NCBI GenBank assembly: GCA_029844215.1
Contig: CM056732.1
Span: forward strand, 53,615,007-53,679,006
Length of the DNA: 64,000 nt
Reading direction: 5' to 3'
Origin: Przewalskia tangutica
Lineage: Eukaryota > Streptophyta > Magnoliopsida > Solanales > Solanaceae
Part shown: positions 1 to 10,087 of the stretch, in pieces
Position numbering within the stretch: the stretch's first letter is position 1
Layout of the letters: the number at the start of each line of letters is the position of its first letter
Translations under genes and position numbers: made by a program
Notes under the pieces: model-generated
Databases searched by the model: none
The model's input: only the letters and a program-made list of their open reading frames with translations
What the model was told of the DNA's origin: nothing

Positions 1-535
1 CTTTCCTTTGTCGCCTAATCATAATCACGCCTGCAGGCGCCAGCTATATAAGGCGATGAACGACCACCGATCCCGAAGTGAGTCTCAACATCCGTGCTAC
101 TGCCTGGACAAACTCTCACCAAAATGGCCTGCCGCAAGCATAACAACCTTCCAAACTAGCACGACCGCGAGGATCATCCTCGCCTCTCATCCATAGAACT
201 CGCGAATGCAACTCAAGAAATCACGAAGTCTCGACTATTGGATCTAGGGTGAATCATCGCATGCCGAACAACCGACTCCCGTCCGCCTCATTCTCAGTAC
301 ACCTAGCTAGTAATCGCCGTCTCTGAACTCATATCTCGGCTCGCCGTGGGCGAGGCTCGGTATCGTGGCCTCGATGAGTAATCGCTGCCGCTCTAAACTC
401 GTTGGGGCTGGCGGCCATAAAACTCGTCGTCAAGTACTATCTCGGTAAAGATCGGGCTGTGCCCACGTAACCCTCTCAGGCTCTACTCGCTTCCTCACGC
501 TTCTTGCCCTTCGGGCCTGGTTGCTCACGAGGCAT
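1..535 (-). pseudogene. gag remnant of element C
   Basis: Reading on the minus strand, the gag start codon lies at 535-533 and is followed by the basic, Arg/Lys-rich N-terminus shared with the other copies here. The frame is broken within a few dozen codons by indels. The remnant aligns with gag of element H (49300-49829) and, like it, jumps from the N-terminal third to sequence just after the zinc-knuckle region, so family X carries a shortened gag. Gag would form the nucleocapsid-like particle. The rest of the element lies left of the window. The identification is by homology to the gag of elements F and I. Confidence 0.65.
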
Positions 536-638
536 AATCGTACATGAGAATACGCGGGGATTCCAACTTATAACACGGCTCAAGGCACGATCTCGAGTGA
601 GAAGAATGGAAACCAATCCTAAATATCTCGCAGATCTC

Positions 639-670
639 GATTATAGTGCGCATGCAACACGCCGATAATC
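639..670 (-). other. Leader hairpin of element C (PBS to gag)
   Basis: GATTAT and ATAATC arms enclose a variant apical sequence in which the GTGCAC of other copies reads as TGCATGCGCA. The loop is still self-complementary (GCATGC, TGCGCA). It lies between PBS and gag start as in all other elements here. Confidence 0.55.
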
Positions 671-714
671 AAGACTCTACTAGATACGGTCAGACACTTT
701 TCCGAGGATTAATC

Positions 715-725
715 GCTCGATACCA
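715..725 (-). other. Primer binding site of element C
   Basis: The minus strand reads TGGTATCGAGC, which is the initiator tRNA-Met PBS (TGGTATCAGAGC) with the CAG triplet damaged. It lies four bases inside the LTR edge at 730. Confidence 0.8.
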
Positions 726-729
726 CTTT

Positions 730-1081
730 TGTCACGACCACTTGGGCGTGGATCGTGCTACCCTGCACCCTAGTGATACAACATAAGAGAAAATCAGCGG
801 AAATAAAAACTTAAACAGAAACAAGATATAACATAAGAAAATAGGCTAACCAAAATGGTCACCTTCATGTATATATATAGCAACAGATTCATCTTTTACA
901 AACCCCACCACAGCAAGATTACAGACCTAAGAGTGTAACCATAACTATGACGGGACAGGGCCCCGCCATACCCCTGAATGTACAAGTACTTACAATGACA
1001 GGGGACTATACCAAAGATAAGCCTCCGGAGAAACGGAGCTTCCCAAACTGCTGAACTGTGATCCTAAGAGCGAGGATCCAC
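730..1081 (-). repeat. 5' LTR of element C, segment 1
   Basis: This begins with TGTCACGACC (reverse complement of the LTR 3' end ...GTGACA) immediately after the PBS. It stops at TCCAC, where element A is inserted. It is non-coding. Confidence 0.85.
1077..1081. other. Target-site duplication of element A, left (TCCAC)
   Basis: TCCAC directly precedes the TGTTACACC terminus of A and is repeated at 16959-16963 directly after the ...GTGACA terminus. Element H shows the unoccupied sequence GGATCCACAACCGATG. Confidence 0.95.
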
Positions 1082-1212
1082 TGTTACACCCCGGAATTTC
1101 AGGATATGTTTATAAGAACGTACGTAAGAACTCAAAGGTTAAGGTTTGAGACGAGTAAAATTTATCGGAATTTTGGAATTTGTCGGAAAATGAAATATTG
1201 ACAGCGGGAGGC

Positions 1213-1222
1213 GACACGTGTC
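1213..1222. promoter_or_regulatory. GACACGTGTC palindrome in U3 of A
   Basis: This perfect 10-bp palindrome contains an ACGTGTC (ABRE/G-box-like) core about 190 bp upstream of the TATA box. It is repeated at the same relative place in the A 3' LTR (5504-5513) and in the C, E and H LTRs. Confidence 0.5.
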
Positions 1223-1408
1223 ACCCCTTAATGGTCTTGGACGAAAATGTGATGGAGAAAATGGTCATTTGACCATAATTTAAAAGACCAAGTCTTGCAA
1301 GACATATAGCTTGACAACATTGACCAAGTCAATGACCCCACTTAGCTTGTTATTTAATTAAATGAATCCAAACCACCCATTTGTTCTAATCTTGACCCTC
1401 CATATTTT

Positions 1409-1415
1409 TATATAA
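1409..1415 (+). promoter_or_regulatory. TATA box of the A 5' LTR
   Basis: TATATAA lies about 330 bp into the LTR in an otherwise conserved promoter block. Transcription start is inferred to be about 30 bp downstream, which makes most of the LTR transcribed leader. Confidence 0.6.
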
Positions 1416-3179
1416 GCTCCTTAGTAGCAAGACAAGGCAAAACACTTAGAAAATTTTCAAGAATATTGAGGGAAGCTTGAGGGAGCTCTCGGCCAAGGGC
1501 TAGGGTTTGAAGGAAATTTTTTCAAATGTTGTCCAATAATTCCCCTACTTTAAACCAAGGTACCTAAGGGTATTGTAAGTGTTTCTCAATAGAAAGATCC
1601 CGGAAATGTGGTGTTTTCGTATTAGTCGCAAGGCGAAAACCTATGAGGTTCTTCAACTTTGAAGTTGGAACTTGAAGATTAATTGATCATGAGCTTCTAA
1701 GGGTTGCTTGGAGTGGATTGGAACGTCGAAAGGAGGAGCTAAAGTTGCTAAGGATCGACTTGTAGTCTTGGATCATATTTGGGCTAAAATGAGGTATAAT
1801 CTTCGTCTTACTTTTGTAGTTGAAGATTCAATGTTATTATAAGTTAGAAATGATCATGTGATATGTGTTATGAAGTTTGATAAGTGTTATGGAATTTTAA
1901 GAGCTCAAAACCGAAATGGCATGTTTAGCCCTTTGAAATTGAAATACAATTTTAGTCGTTATGTAGAATCGTCGCATGTTGACCTACTTGAGGATTGTAG
2001 TAGTTGTAATCAAATGCGACTTGATATCATGTTATGCTACCAATTTGGATTGAAATGGAAATTTGATAAGAATTGGTATGGTTGAACTCAAGGTGGCCGA
2101 ATTTGGACTTTTAGTTTGTTATTCATTTGTATTGGACTACTTTCTAAATTGTGAGCCAATTGGGGCTGTTTAGTTATTCATTTGTATTGGACTACCTTCT
2201 ATATTGTGAGCCAATGGGGCTGTTTGGTTATTGTATTCGACCTTGAAAAGGTGGCAAAGTGAGTAGAAACAAAGGAGGTGCTGTCCGATTTTCCGTAGAA
2301 TTTAGTGACTTAGCACCTAGGATATTCTACGTTTGAAATAAGAGGTTAATGGACGTATGGTGACCATTATAGGTTGAAGTACTAAGTATAGTGTATCCTA
2401 CTTGAAGAATGGAATAGCTCAAGGTTGAAGTACTTTGGAGCATTTTGCTACTTGTCGACAATCGTCGCGAGGTATGTGAACCTCTTCTTTCTTTGGCATG
2501 ATCCTACGTATGAAATATCCATGTGATAACATTTTATGATTCCTTCACTCTAGAAGTTAAGAAGTATCCACATTGTTGACTCTAAATTAAGTATGTTAAA
2601 TTGTCCTAAGTCCTTACCAAGCCTTATGGGAGATATTGGTAAGAATGGTTAGAAATTATGAGATTTGATTTCAAGCTATGTATCTTGATTTATTTAAAGT
2701 AAGTATGTAAGTTGATTTTTATGTTTGAAAATGACTTGAATTTATATGTGAAAAGGGATTGGTTTTAAAAGTGTAGATGACATGATTTTACAAGTATAAG
2801 TAAATGGACTTTAAAGAATGTATGTTATGAAGTTTTAAGACTATGAACTTTGATTTTCTTTAAAGGATTATGAAACTTTATTTTTCAAGTTATGGGACTT
2901 GATTTCTAAAGTATAATCGACATGATTTGAAAGAGTGTATGCTACGAGGTGTTAAGGCTATAAGCCTTGATTTTATAATTTGAAATGACTTAATTTTACA
3001 AAGTATGGCTTAATTTATTTCAAAAGTTAAGAAGATGGCTTCAAAGAGTATGTGACTTGAGCTTTAAAAAGAAAGAGTTCTATGATTCTTTTTAAGTATG
3101 TATGTGCGTAGTATTTTGGATCTAGTTTTCCTAATGTTGTAAGAATAAAAGTGTCTTAAGTTCTCTAAAATGAAAGGTT

Positions 3180-3210
3180 GTTATAATAGCTTTATGGGAA
3201 GTTGTTATGA
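3180..3210 (+). other. Conserved leader hairpin, A 5' LTR
   Basis: GTTATAA and TTATGAC arms (one G-T pair) enclose the conserved loop TAGCTTTATGGGAAGTT. It lies about 50 bp upstream of the minisatellite. Confidence 0.6.
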
Positions 3211-3261
3211 CGACTTAAGAAGAAGTGAAAAGATGGTTTGGAAATGTTATGTAAGGAAAAT

Positions 3262-3570
3262 CACAGGAGCCTACAAATAGGCGGACACGTTATGAAATAC
3301 AGAGCCTACAAATAGGCCGGATGCGTTATGAGATACACCGAGCCTACACATAGGCCGGACACGCCATATTACCCCGAGCCTTCACATAGGCGGTTACGTC
3401 ATCTTACACCGAGCCCCACAGCGGCGGATTATGCTACATGATTCCACAAGACACCGAGCCCCACAGCGGGCGGATTATGCAACATGATTCCACAAGACAA
3501 GGCCCACAGCGGGCGGATTATGTCACATGATTCATCAGTACACGGTCTCTCGCAAATGGGCCGCATTATG
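3262..3570 (+). repeat. 39-bp minisatellite, A 5' LTR
   Basis: About eight tandem units are present. Early units contain GCCTACAAATAGGC, with GCCTA/TAGGC arms; late units contain GCCC...GGGC arms around CACAGC. The spacer reads approximately GGATTACGTTATGAAATA in early units and GGATTATGCAACATGATT in late ones. Confidence 0.85.
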
Positions 3571-4183
3571 TTATGTAAGATATGTTTGTTATGAGAAAAT
3601 GACTGGATTAAACTCTGAAGTATGTATGTAAGAATATGTTGTTAAATTTTATTGAAAGAAGGAAAGGAACGATTAATATATGATTGATTTCAGAGTTAAA
3701 AGGACATTCTTTTATACGAATACGATTTGGTTATTGCATTTTATTTGTTCCATACTGCACTGTTATCGACCCGCCTTGGGCTGCGTTCATGCCCGCAGTG
3801 TTAGGTACAGTTGGTGATCCGCTCTTAGGATCTCTGTCGATTTTGGAAAGAAGCTCTTTCACTCCGAGGCTTATCTTTGGTGCGGTTTCCGATGTGGTAG
3901 ACTTATGTACATCCAGGGGTATGGCGGCCCGCCCCGCCGCAGATTGTAATTCTTAGAGGTCAGAAGTTACATATTGTGGTCGATTTGTAAAAGGAAAGGG
4001 ATGTGGATCGTTGTTGTTATGTATATGTATATGTGTCCAGGAAGGTAGCCTTATCGGCTAACCTGTGGTTTAATTTCACGTTATTTTATTTTATAAGTTT
4101 CATGTATGTTCATTGCTATTCTCTCGATGTATAAGCGAGCAGGTGCCCGTAGGGCACCGACGCCCGGCTTGGTCGTGACAAAG

Positions 4184-4194
4184 TGGTATCGAGC
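4184..4194 (+). other. PBS of element A
   Basis: TGGTATCGAGC lies three bases after the LTR end. It matches the initiator tRNA-Met PBS with the CAG damaged. Confidence 0.85.
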
Positions 4195-4240
4195 GATTAG
4201 TCTCGAAAAGTGTCTACGCATCGCGGTCTAGTAGAGTCTT

Positions 4241-4274
4241 GATTATCGGTGTGTTGTGCACCACATCTATAATC
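4241..4274 (+). other. Dimer-type leader hairpin, element A
   Basis: Outer arms GATTAT/ATAATC and inner arms GGTGTG/CACATC (one G-T pair) enclose loop TTGTGCAC, which contains self-complementary GTGCAC. It lies 46 bp past the PBS. Confidence 0.6.
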
Positions 4275-4371
4275 AGGAGGCTGCAGGACATTTAGGATTG
4301 GTTTCCATTCTTCTCACTCTGAGATCGTGCGATAGAGCTTCGTTGTTAGGGTCGTCCCTCCCTAACGAGTT

Positions 4372-4560
4372 ATGTTGATTGCAGCTACGAGAAAGGCAGC
4401 AGTGACCCAAGAAGGATTATGTGGATTGCGTATCCAGGTTGGTAATGATTATAGTATAGTTGGTATTGTGACATACATCTATACGGAGTTATGTATGAGG
4501 GTCAGACGCGTGTTGCCTAGAATGATTTTAGATTTCCAGGAATTGGTAAGGACTAACTAG
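4372..4560 (+). CDS. Unrecognised 62-codon open frame in element A
   Basis: An ATG at the place where other elements start gag opens 62 codons ending in TAG. The product has a short basic start and no motif I recognise: no zinc knuckle, no retrotransposon gag core and no signal peptide. It may be a vestige of the gag N-terminus or chance. Because A is otherwise non-coding and its sequence has probable basecalling indels, I do not assign a function. Confidence 0.2.
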   Translation: MLIAATRKAAVTQEGLCGLRIQVGNDYSIVGIVTYIYTELCMRVRRVLPRMILDFQELVRTN

Positions 4561-5334
4561 ATACCGGGAAGGTATGGAATAGTTAATGAATTTTCGCCAA
4601 GGTTTTGTGTTTTATTCGAGATAATTGGGAAATGATGAGCTGTCTGATAGGGTAGTGAACCCTTAAGAAGCCATGTTAAGGAACCTAACGGAATGTCATG
4701 TTAATAGATTAAGCTGCGTAGTAGGCTTAAGAGAATTGTACGGATGAGGTTCGCATAGAGTGAGTAATGGGTGTTGTGATCGAGACAACATGGTTTTGGT
4801 TTTCTGAGAAGTTTTTGTACCCGTTTACGGGGAGACTGATAAGATAGGCTTGGAGCATGGAAATTGCGAGCCTAAGAATGTGAAGACATTGAGACCTTAG
4901 ATGTGCGAGGTCTTCTCGTAGAAGGATTTATTATAGACCAAGAATAAGAGTTAAGTGCGACGGCGGTGGGGTGAGGACTGCACGTCTCCCATGGCCAGAA
5001 TAAGTAGGATCAGTTGGTAGTAGTTCGCCACGTGGCCAGTCACGAGGTGCAGGCCCAAGTCTAGTTAATTGTTTTACGGTTCGTGGGACGTTCCACCTAA
5101 CCAGTCAAAGCCGAAATGGCCTTATGTTGTTTTATAGAGTGACTCCAAAGGTTTGAGGCAGTCGGTATGGAAGTTATGTATGTATGTTAGAAGGAGTTGG
5201 AAGTACGAAAATGTAATCTCTTTTGGGCTTATGATGGAGATATGCGTGCGGTATTAGGGCCATGTGTGGCATTGTTGGTATGTCGGGGTGGTGAAAGGAA
5301 ACTATGTCGCTAATTATAAGTTTGACTCCGAAAG

Positions 5335-5354
5335 AACATTCGAGGACGAATGTT
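5335..5354 (+). other. Pre-PPT hairpin, element A
   Basis: AACATTCG and CGAATGTT arms enclose AGGA, a few bases before the PPT. Confidence 0.55.
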
Positions 5355-5357
5355 TCT

Positions 5358-5370
5358 AAGGGGGGAAGAA
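5358..5370 (+). other. Polypurine tract of element A
   Basis: AAGGGGGGAAGAA abuts the 3' LTR start at 5371 and would be the plus-strand primer site. Confidence 0.85.
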
Positions 5371-6762
5371 TGTTACACCCCGGAATTTCAGGATATGTTT
5401 ATAAGAACGTACGTAAGAACTCAAAGGTTAAGGTTTGAGACGAGTAAAATTTATCTGAATTTTGGAATTTGAAGGAAAACGAAATATTATGACGAGCGGA
5501 GGCGACACGTGTCACCCCCCTTAATGGTCTTGGACGAAAATGTGATGGAGAAAATGGTCATTTGACCATAATTTAAAAGACCAAGTCTTGCAAGACATAT
5601 AGCTTGACAACTTTGACCAAGTCAATGACCCCACTTAACTTGTTATTTAATTAAATCAATCCAAACCACCCATTTGTTCTAATCTTGACCCTCTATATTT
5701 TTATATAAGCTCCTTAGTAGCAAGACAAGGCAAAACACTTAGAAAATTTTCAAGAATATTGAGGGAAGCTTGAGGGAGCTCTCGGCCAAGGGCTAGGGTT
5801 TGAAGGAAAAAATTTCAAATGTTGTCCAATAATTCCCCTACTTTAAACCAAGGTACCTAAGGGTATTGTAAGTGTTTCTCAATAGAAAGATCCCGGAAAT
5901 GTGGTGTTTTCGTATTAGTCGCAAGGCGAAAACCTATGAGGTTCTTCAACTTTGAAGTTGGAACTTGAAGATTAATTGATCATGAGCTTCTAAGGGTTGC
6001 TTGGAGTGGATTGGAACGTCGAAAGGAGGAGCTAAAGTTGCTAAGGATCGACTTGTAGTCTTGGATCATATTTGGGCTAAAATGAGGTATAATCTTCGTC
6101 TTACTTTTGTAGTTGAAGATTCAATGTTATTATAAGTTAGAAATGATCATGTGATATGTGTTATGAAGTTTGATAAGTGTTATGGAATTTTAAGAGCTCA
6201 AAACCGAAATGGCATGTTTAGCCCTTTGAAATTGAAATACAATTTTAGTCGTTATGTAGAATCGCATGTTGACCTACTGAGGATTGTAGTAGTTGTAATC
6301 AAATGCGACTTGATATCATGTTATGCTACCAATTTGGATTGAAATGGAAATTTGATAAGAATTGGTATGGTTGAACTCAAGGTGGCCGAATTTGGACTTT
6401 TAGTTTGTTATTCATTTGTATTGGACTACTTTCTAAATTGTGAGCCAATTGGGGCTGTTTAGTTATTCATTTGTATTGGACTACCTTCTATATTGGTGTG
6501 AGCCAATTGGGGCTGTTTGGTTATTGTATTCGACCTTGAAAAAGGTGGCAAAGTGAGTAGAAACAAAGGAGGTGCTGTCCGATTTTCCGTAGAATTTAGT
6601 GACTTAGCACCTAGGATATTCTACGTTTGAAATAAGAGGTTAATGGACGTATGGTGACCATTATAGGTTGAAGTACTAAGTATAGTGTATCCTACTTGAA
6701 GAATGGAATAGCTCAAGGTTGAAGTACTTTGGAGCATTTTGCTACTTGTCGACAATCGTCGC
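5371..6762 (+). repeat. 3' LTR of element A, first part
   Basis: Near-identical to 1082-2470. It is interrupted after GTCGC by element B and resumes at 15182. Confidence 0.95.
6758..6762. other. Target-site duplication of element B, left (GTCGC)
   Basis: GTCGC is repeated at 15177-15181. The 5' LTR of A shows the single-copy site (ATCGTCGCGAGGTATG, near 2461). Confidence 0.97.
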
Positions 6763-7189
6763 TGTTATACCCCGTATTTCCAGAGTATGTACGTGAGGGC
6801 GTACGTATATAAGTTTAGCCTTAAAGTTAGGCAAGGTTCGAAATTGTACACAACACCCGATTAGAGTCGTTTTTCGACGAAACGTTTCCACAGCTTTCGT
6901 AGGGAAAATTCCGGCTATGTCATTTATTATTTTTGCGGATTTTTCCGAGAGACGAAACATTTTGGACCAACGGGAGGGTGACATGTGTCACCCTCACATT
7001 GGAAGGAAGTGGACGGCCAAGGGGAATTGTTTGGCACGTTTTTTGTGCAAAAATTGTGGTCAAGGGTTAGGTAGGATATTTTGTGTAGTTGATGAGTAAG
7101 TGGGACCCACAAACACATGGCTTCATCTTGACCTTACACTTGCCTTACACTTGGATTAATCTTGGCCATTGGTTGGCCATTTCTTGACC

Positions 7190-7197
7190 TATAAATA
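7190..7197 (+). promoter_or_regulatory. TATA box of the B 5' LTR
   Basis: TATAAATA lies about 430 bp from the LTR start. The 3' LTR has the same box at 12461-12468. Confidence 0.7.
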
Positions 7198-8206
7198 CCC
7201 CTCTAAGTTGATGAACTTATTCATCCAAAAATTGTCTAAGTCTTGAAAATCCCTCCCTCTCCCTCTTGTTGTTTTCGTCCACCACACCCTCCCCTTTGAG
7301 ATTCTGCCGAGAGCAACCCCCTAGCCTAGTTGTGCTAGTCGAAATACTACCCCCTTGGTAGAAATGTATTCTACAAGTATTGTTATAATGCCCAAAATAC
7401 TTTAGCCAAATACCTTGTAGTACTTTCCAAAGTACCCTTTATACTAAAAGGCTTAAAATACTATTATACTTCCCTTTAGCCACAAAACGAAACCCTAAGG
7501 AAATCTTCACCCGTAGTTGAAGTTATAAGTAGAAGTTGCGTAGAACTTCTAAGGGTTTCTTGAGCGGATTGGAGCACTGAGTAGAGCTAAACCTTGCTCG
7601 GGAGCGGCATTAAACTTGGATAATTTTGGGCTTATCGAGGTAAATATCTTGTTCCTATTGTAATTGGAAATTACATGATTGTAGAAATATATAGTTGAAG
7701 TATACTATATATAGAATGATTATTGATTAGAATCGAACGTAGTTCGCTTCAGAATGTCTTTTGACTTAAGCTGAATAAGAATTGAGCGATGTCGCATAGA
7801 AGGGTATTAAAGAGAAGAATCAGTAATTACATAGACTGTATTACAGAGACTTGTGTAGCATTACTGTAGTAGAATTGTACACGCCGTTAGGCGTGTTAAC
7901 CCCGTTGGCTTGGTAGCCGCCTCGATAGAGGAGATTTACGCTTGGGGGAGGTCCTGAATTTTCTCGTAGAATATGAAACGATGAGATCTAGATGTTAATA
8001 AGCGCTTGTGGCCTTATAGGTTGAAGTACTAAGTGTGGTGCATCACGTGGCTTAAGGAGTAGCCGGTTTGGAAGTACTTGAGCGTTTTGCTATTAGTCGA
8101 TACTCGCGAGGTATGTGAACCTCTTCCTATCTCTTCTAGCATGATATGTGTGAACTATGTAGTACGGTAGACGTACATGTGCTAAATGTATTTGATTAGT
8201 TTAAAA

Positions 8207-8256
8207 CATAAAGTGTTATAACGGCTTTATGGGAAGTGGGTTATAATAGCTTTATG
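8207..8256 (+). other. Conserved leader hairpin copy 1, B 5' LTR
   Basis: Outer arms CATAAAG/CTTTATG and inner arms GTTATAAC/GTTATAAT (one G-T pair) surround a GGCTTTATGGGAAGTG loop. Confidence 0.65.
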
Positions 8257-8402
8257 TGGATACGAAAATACTTTGTGGTTTTTAAAAAGGTAACTGATTT
8301 GAATTATATCTGGCTTGTTATGTGATAATAAAGAACTTGAAGTATTTCAAAAGAATGATGAATCATTTTTGGAAAAGAAGAGTAATACTTGGTTTTTGAA
8401 AG

Positions 8403-8450
8403 CTTAAGAGTTATACTAGCTTTATGGGAAGTTAGGTATAACGGCTTAAG
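8403..8450 (+). other. Conserved leader hairpin copy 2, B 5' LTR
   Basis: Outer arms CTTAAG/CTTAAG and inner arms GTTATAC/GTATAAC surround loop TAGCTTTATGGGAAGTT. The innermost pair is C:G, where copies in other families have A:T. Confidence 0.7.
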
Positions 8451-9036
8451 AATGTTTTACTGATTTCGGAAATCAGAATGTGTATCGACAAACCATCATG
8501 CGGCGTTAATAAAAGGAAAATGTATTGACTAATGAAGTATTATTAAAACCGAGAAACTTCCATCTGCATAGAAGCTAAGATGAGACAAAATGATATTACA
8601 TTTCCTAGATCATGGTCGCTTTAATAAGATTGCTATAACAAGAATAAACCGCCACACATAAGGCATATGTTACTCGGTTGTTTTAAAAGAGATTAAGACT
8701 ATGAGCTGTGAAACGTTTCTAAAGTAAGAGGCTTGAGTAATTGAAATTAGGCAAACTGGAACTTTAGGAAAAGAATGTTGTTACTTGATTTTAAAAAAGA
8801 AGGTGTTCTGCTTTACTTAATAATGTGAATCACCCTAATTTTATACTACGGTATCGTGACTTTATAAAAGGAATGTATCTTTTTTAAAAAGAACTTAACG
8901 ATGTAGTACTTTGGGTTAAAACCCGACTTTGACATAACATGAAAGTACCTTGAGTTGTGTATAACTTGCCTATGCTTGTTGTTGTGAAACTTGACCATGT
9001 TACGTGTGATAGCCTTGTTGTGCAAGTATCGTGTTT

Positions 9037-9222
9037 CACTCGACTACGGTTCATCCGGAATGTATTTCACTCGACTCCGGTTCATCCGGAATGTATTTCA
9101 CTCGACTACGGTTCATCCGGAATGTATTTCACTCGACTACCGGCTCATCCGGAATGTATTTCACTCGACTACGGCTCATCCGAATGTATTTCACTGACTC
9201 ACGGTTCACGGGATGAACCGAA
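9037..9222 (+). repeat. 31-bp minisatellite, B 5' LTR
   Basis: Six units of CACTCGACTACGGTTCATCC plus GGAATGTATTT start at 9037, 9068, 9099, 9130, 9162 and 9192. Each contains the palindrome TCCGGA. The 31-bp period shifts frame at every unit, which creates repeat-encoded open frames in several frames. Confidence 0.9.
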
Positions 9223-9891
9223 ATGTATCCCACACGTTTCTATCGGGTCCATGATGGGCCGAGACATGTTATACGTATCACATGATTTGTACCTAGATCA
9301 CCGTGCAGAAGGAGTTCCACGCATGAGGATGACTTGAGGCGTGAGTCCCTGACTTGACATGACTGCTTTTATGTTATGAACTGTAGTTGGTTATCATACA
9401 TGTCTCCTGCTTTATAGACTATTATGATTTCATTACAGTATTTTACAGTTTCACATACTTGGTACCTGTTGCCAGACCGACTCTGGATTGCGTTCATGCC
9501 GCAGTAAATGACATCTACCGCCGATCCGCGTTTAGGATCTCATTTCAGCGTTTGGGAAGCTCCGTTCCGGAGGCTTATCTTTGGTATGTTACCCACAGTC
9601 TGGTCCTTGTACATTCGAGGTATGGCGGGCCCCGTCCGTCATAGTTGTCATATAAATCTTAAGTCCAGAGTATCTTTGTCAAGCGTGGTTGTAAGGATTA
9701 GCATTCAAATGTCTTTTTATATATATATGTTGAAAGGCAACCGTTTTGGTTGGCCTATTTTATTTCTTCATGATCCATGTCTATTTTGCATGTTTAAGTT
9801 TTTATTTCCGCTGGTTTTTCTCTGATGGTGTATCACTAGGGTGCCCGGGGTAAGGCACCAGTCACGGGCCCGGGTTCGGGTCGTGACAAAG

Positions 9892-9902
9892 TGGTATCGA
9901 GC
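9892..9902 (+). other. PBS of element B
   Basis: TGGTATCGAGC lies just after the LTR end; an initiator tRNA-Met PBS with a damaged CAG. Confidence 0.85.
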
Positions 9903-9946
9903 GATTAGTCCTCGGAAGGTGTCTGCACCGTGTCTAGTAGAGTCTT

Positions 9947-9980
9947 GATTATCGATGTGTTGTGCACCACATCTATAATC
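9947..9980 (+). other. Dimer-type leader hairpin, element B
   Basis: Outer arms GATTAT/ATAATC, inner arms GATGTG/CACATC, apical TTGTGCAC. The second inner pair is A:T here and G:C in family Y. Confidence 0.65.
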
Positions 9981-10087
9981 GAGGCTATAGGACATTTAGG
10001 ATTGGTTTCCATTCTTCTCATTACGAGATCGTGCCTTAGAGTGTGTGATAAGTTGGACCCTCCGACGTATTCCTTTCCTTTACGATT

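Larger units (their letters stand above)
1082..4180 (+). repeat. 5' LTR of element A
   Basis: The LTR is 3099 bp. It holds a GACACGTGTC palindrome, a TATATAA box at 1409-1415, splice-donor-like GAGGTAT sequences, the conserved hairpin at 3180-3210 and a 39-bp minisatellite at about 3262-3570. No convincing coding sequence was found. The short open frame at 1858-2085 is repeated in the 3' LTR with a frameshift and has no recognisable domain. Confidence 0.92.
4181..5370 (+). other. Interior of element A, no recognisable gag or pol
   Basis: The order is PBS, leader with dimer-type hairpin, a short unrecognised open frame (4372-4560), a 3' non-coding domain also found in B, D, G, H and I, then hairpin and PPT. 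Apart from that frame I see no coding sequence. The 3' domain contains sequence resembling the CACGAGGATGCTAGGCCCAA block of B (about 11570). Confidence 0.8.
6763..9888 (+). repeat. 5' LTR of element B
   Basis: The 3126-bp LTR has a TATAAATA box, two copies of the conserved hairpin (8207-8256, 8403-8450) and a 31-bp minisatellite. Open frames inside it coincide with repeat units and look fortuitous. Confidence 0.95.

Noticed and set aside
1858..2085. 75-codon open frame starting MICVMKFDKCYG in the A LTR, repeated at 6151
   Set aside because: The second copy is frameshifted, the sequence lies in LTR leader, and composition is like flanking non-coding DNA.
8957..9337. 126-codon open frame in the B 5' LTR with a repetitive product
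   Set aside because: It is generated by the 31-bp repeat, whose period rotates the frame. The 3' LTR copy breaks differently and there is no recognisable domain.
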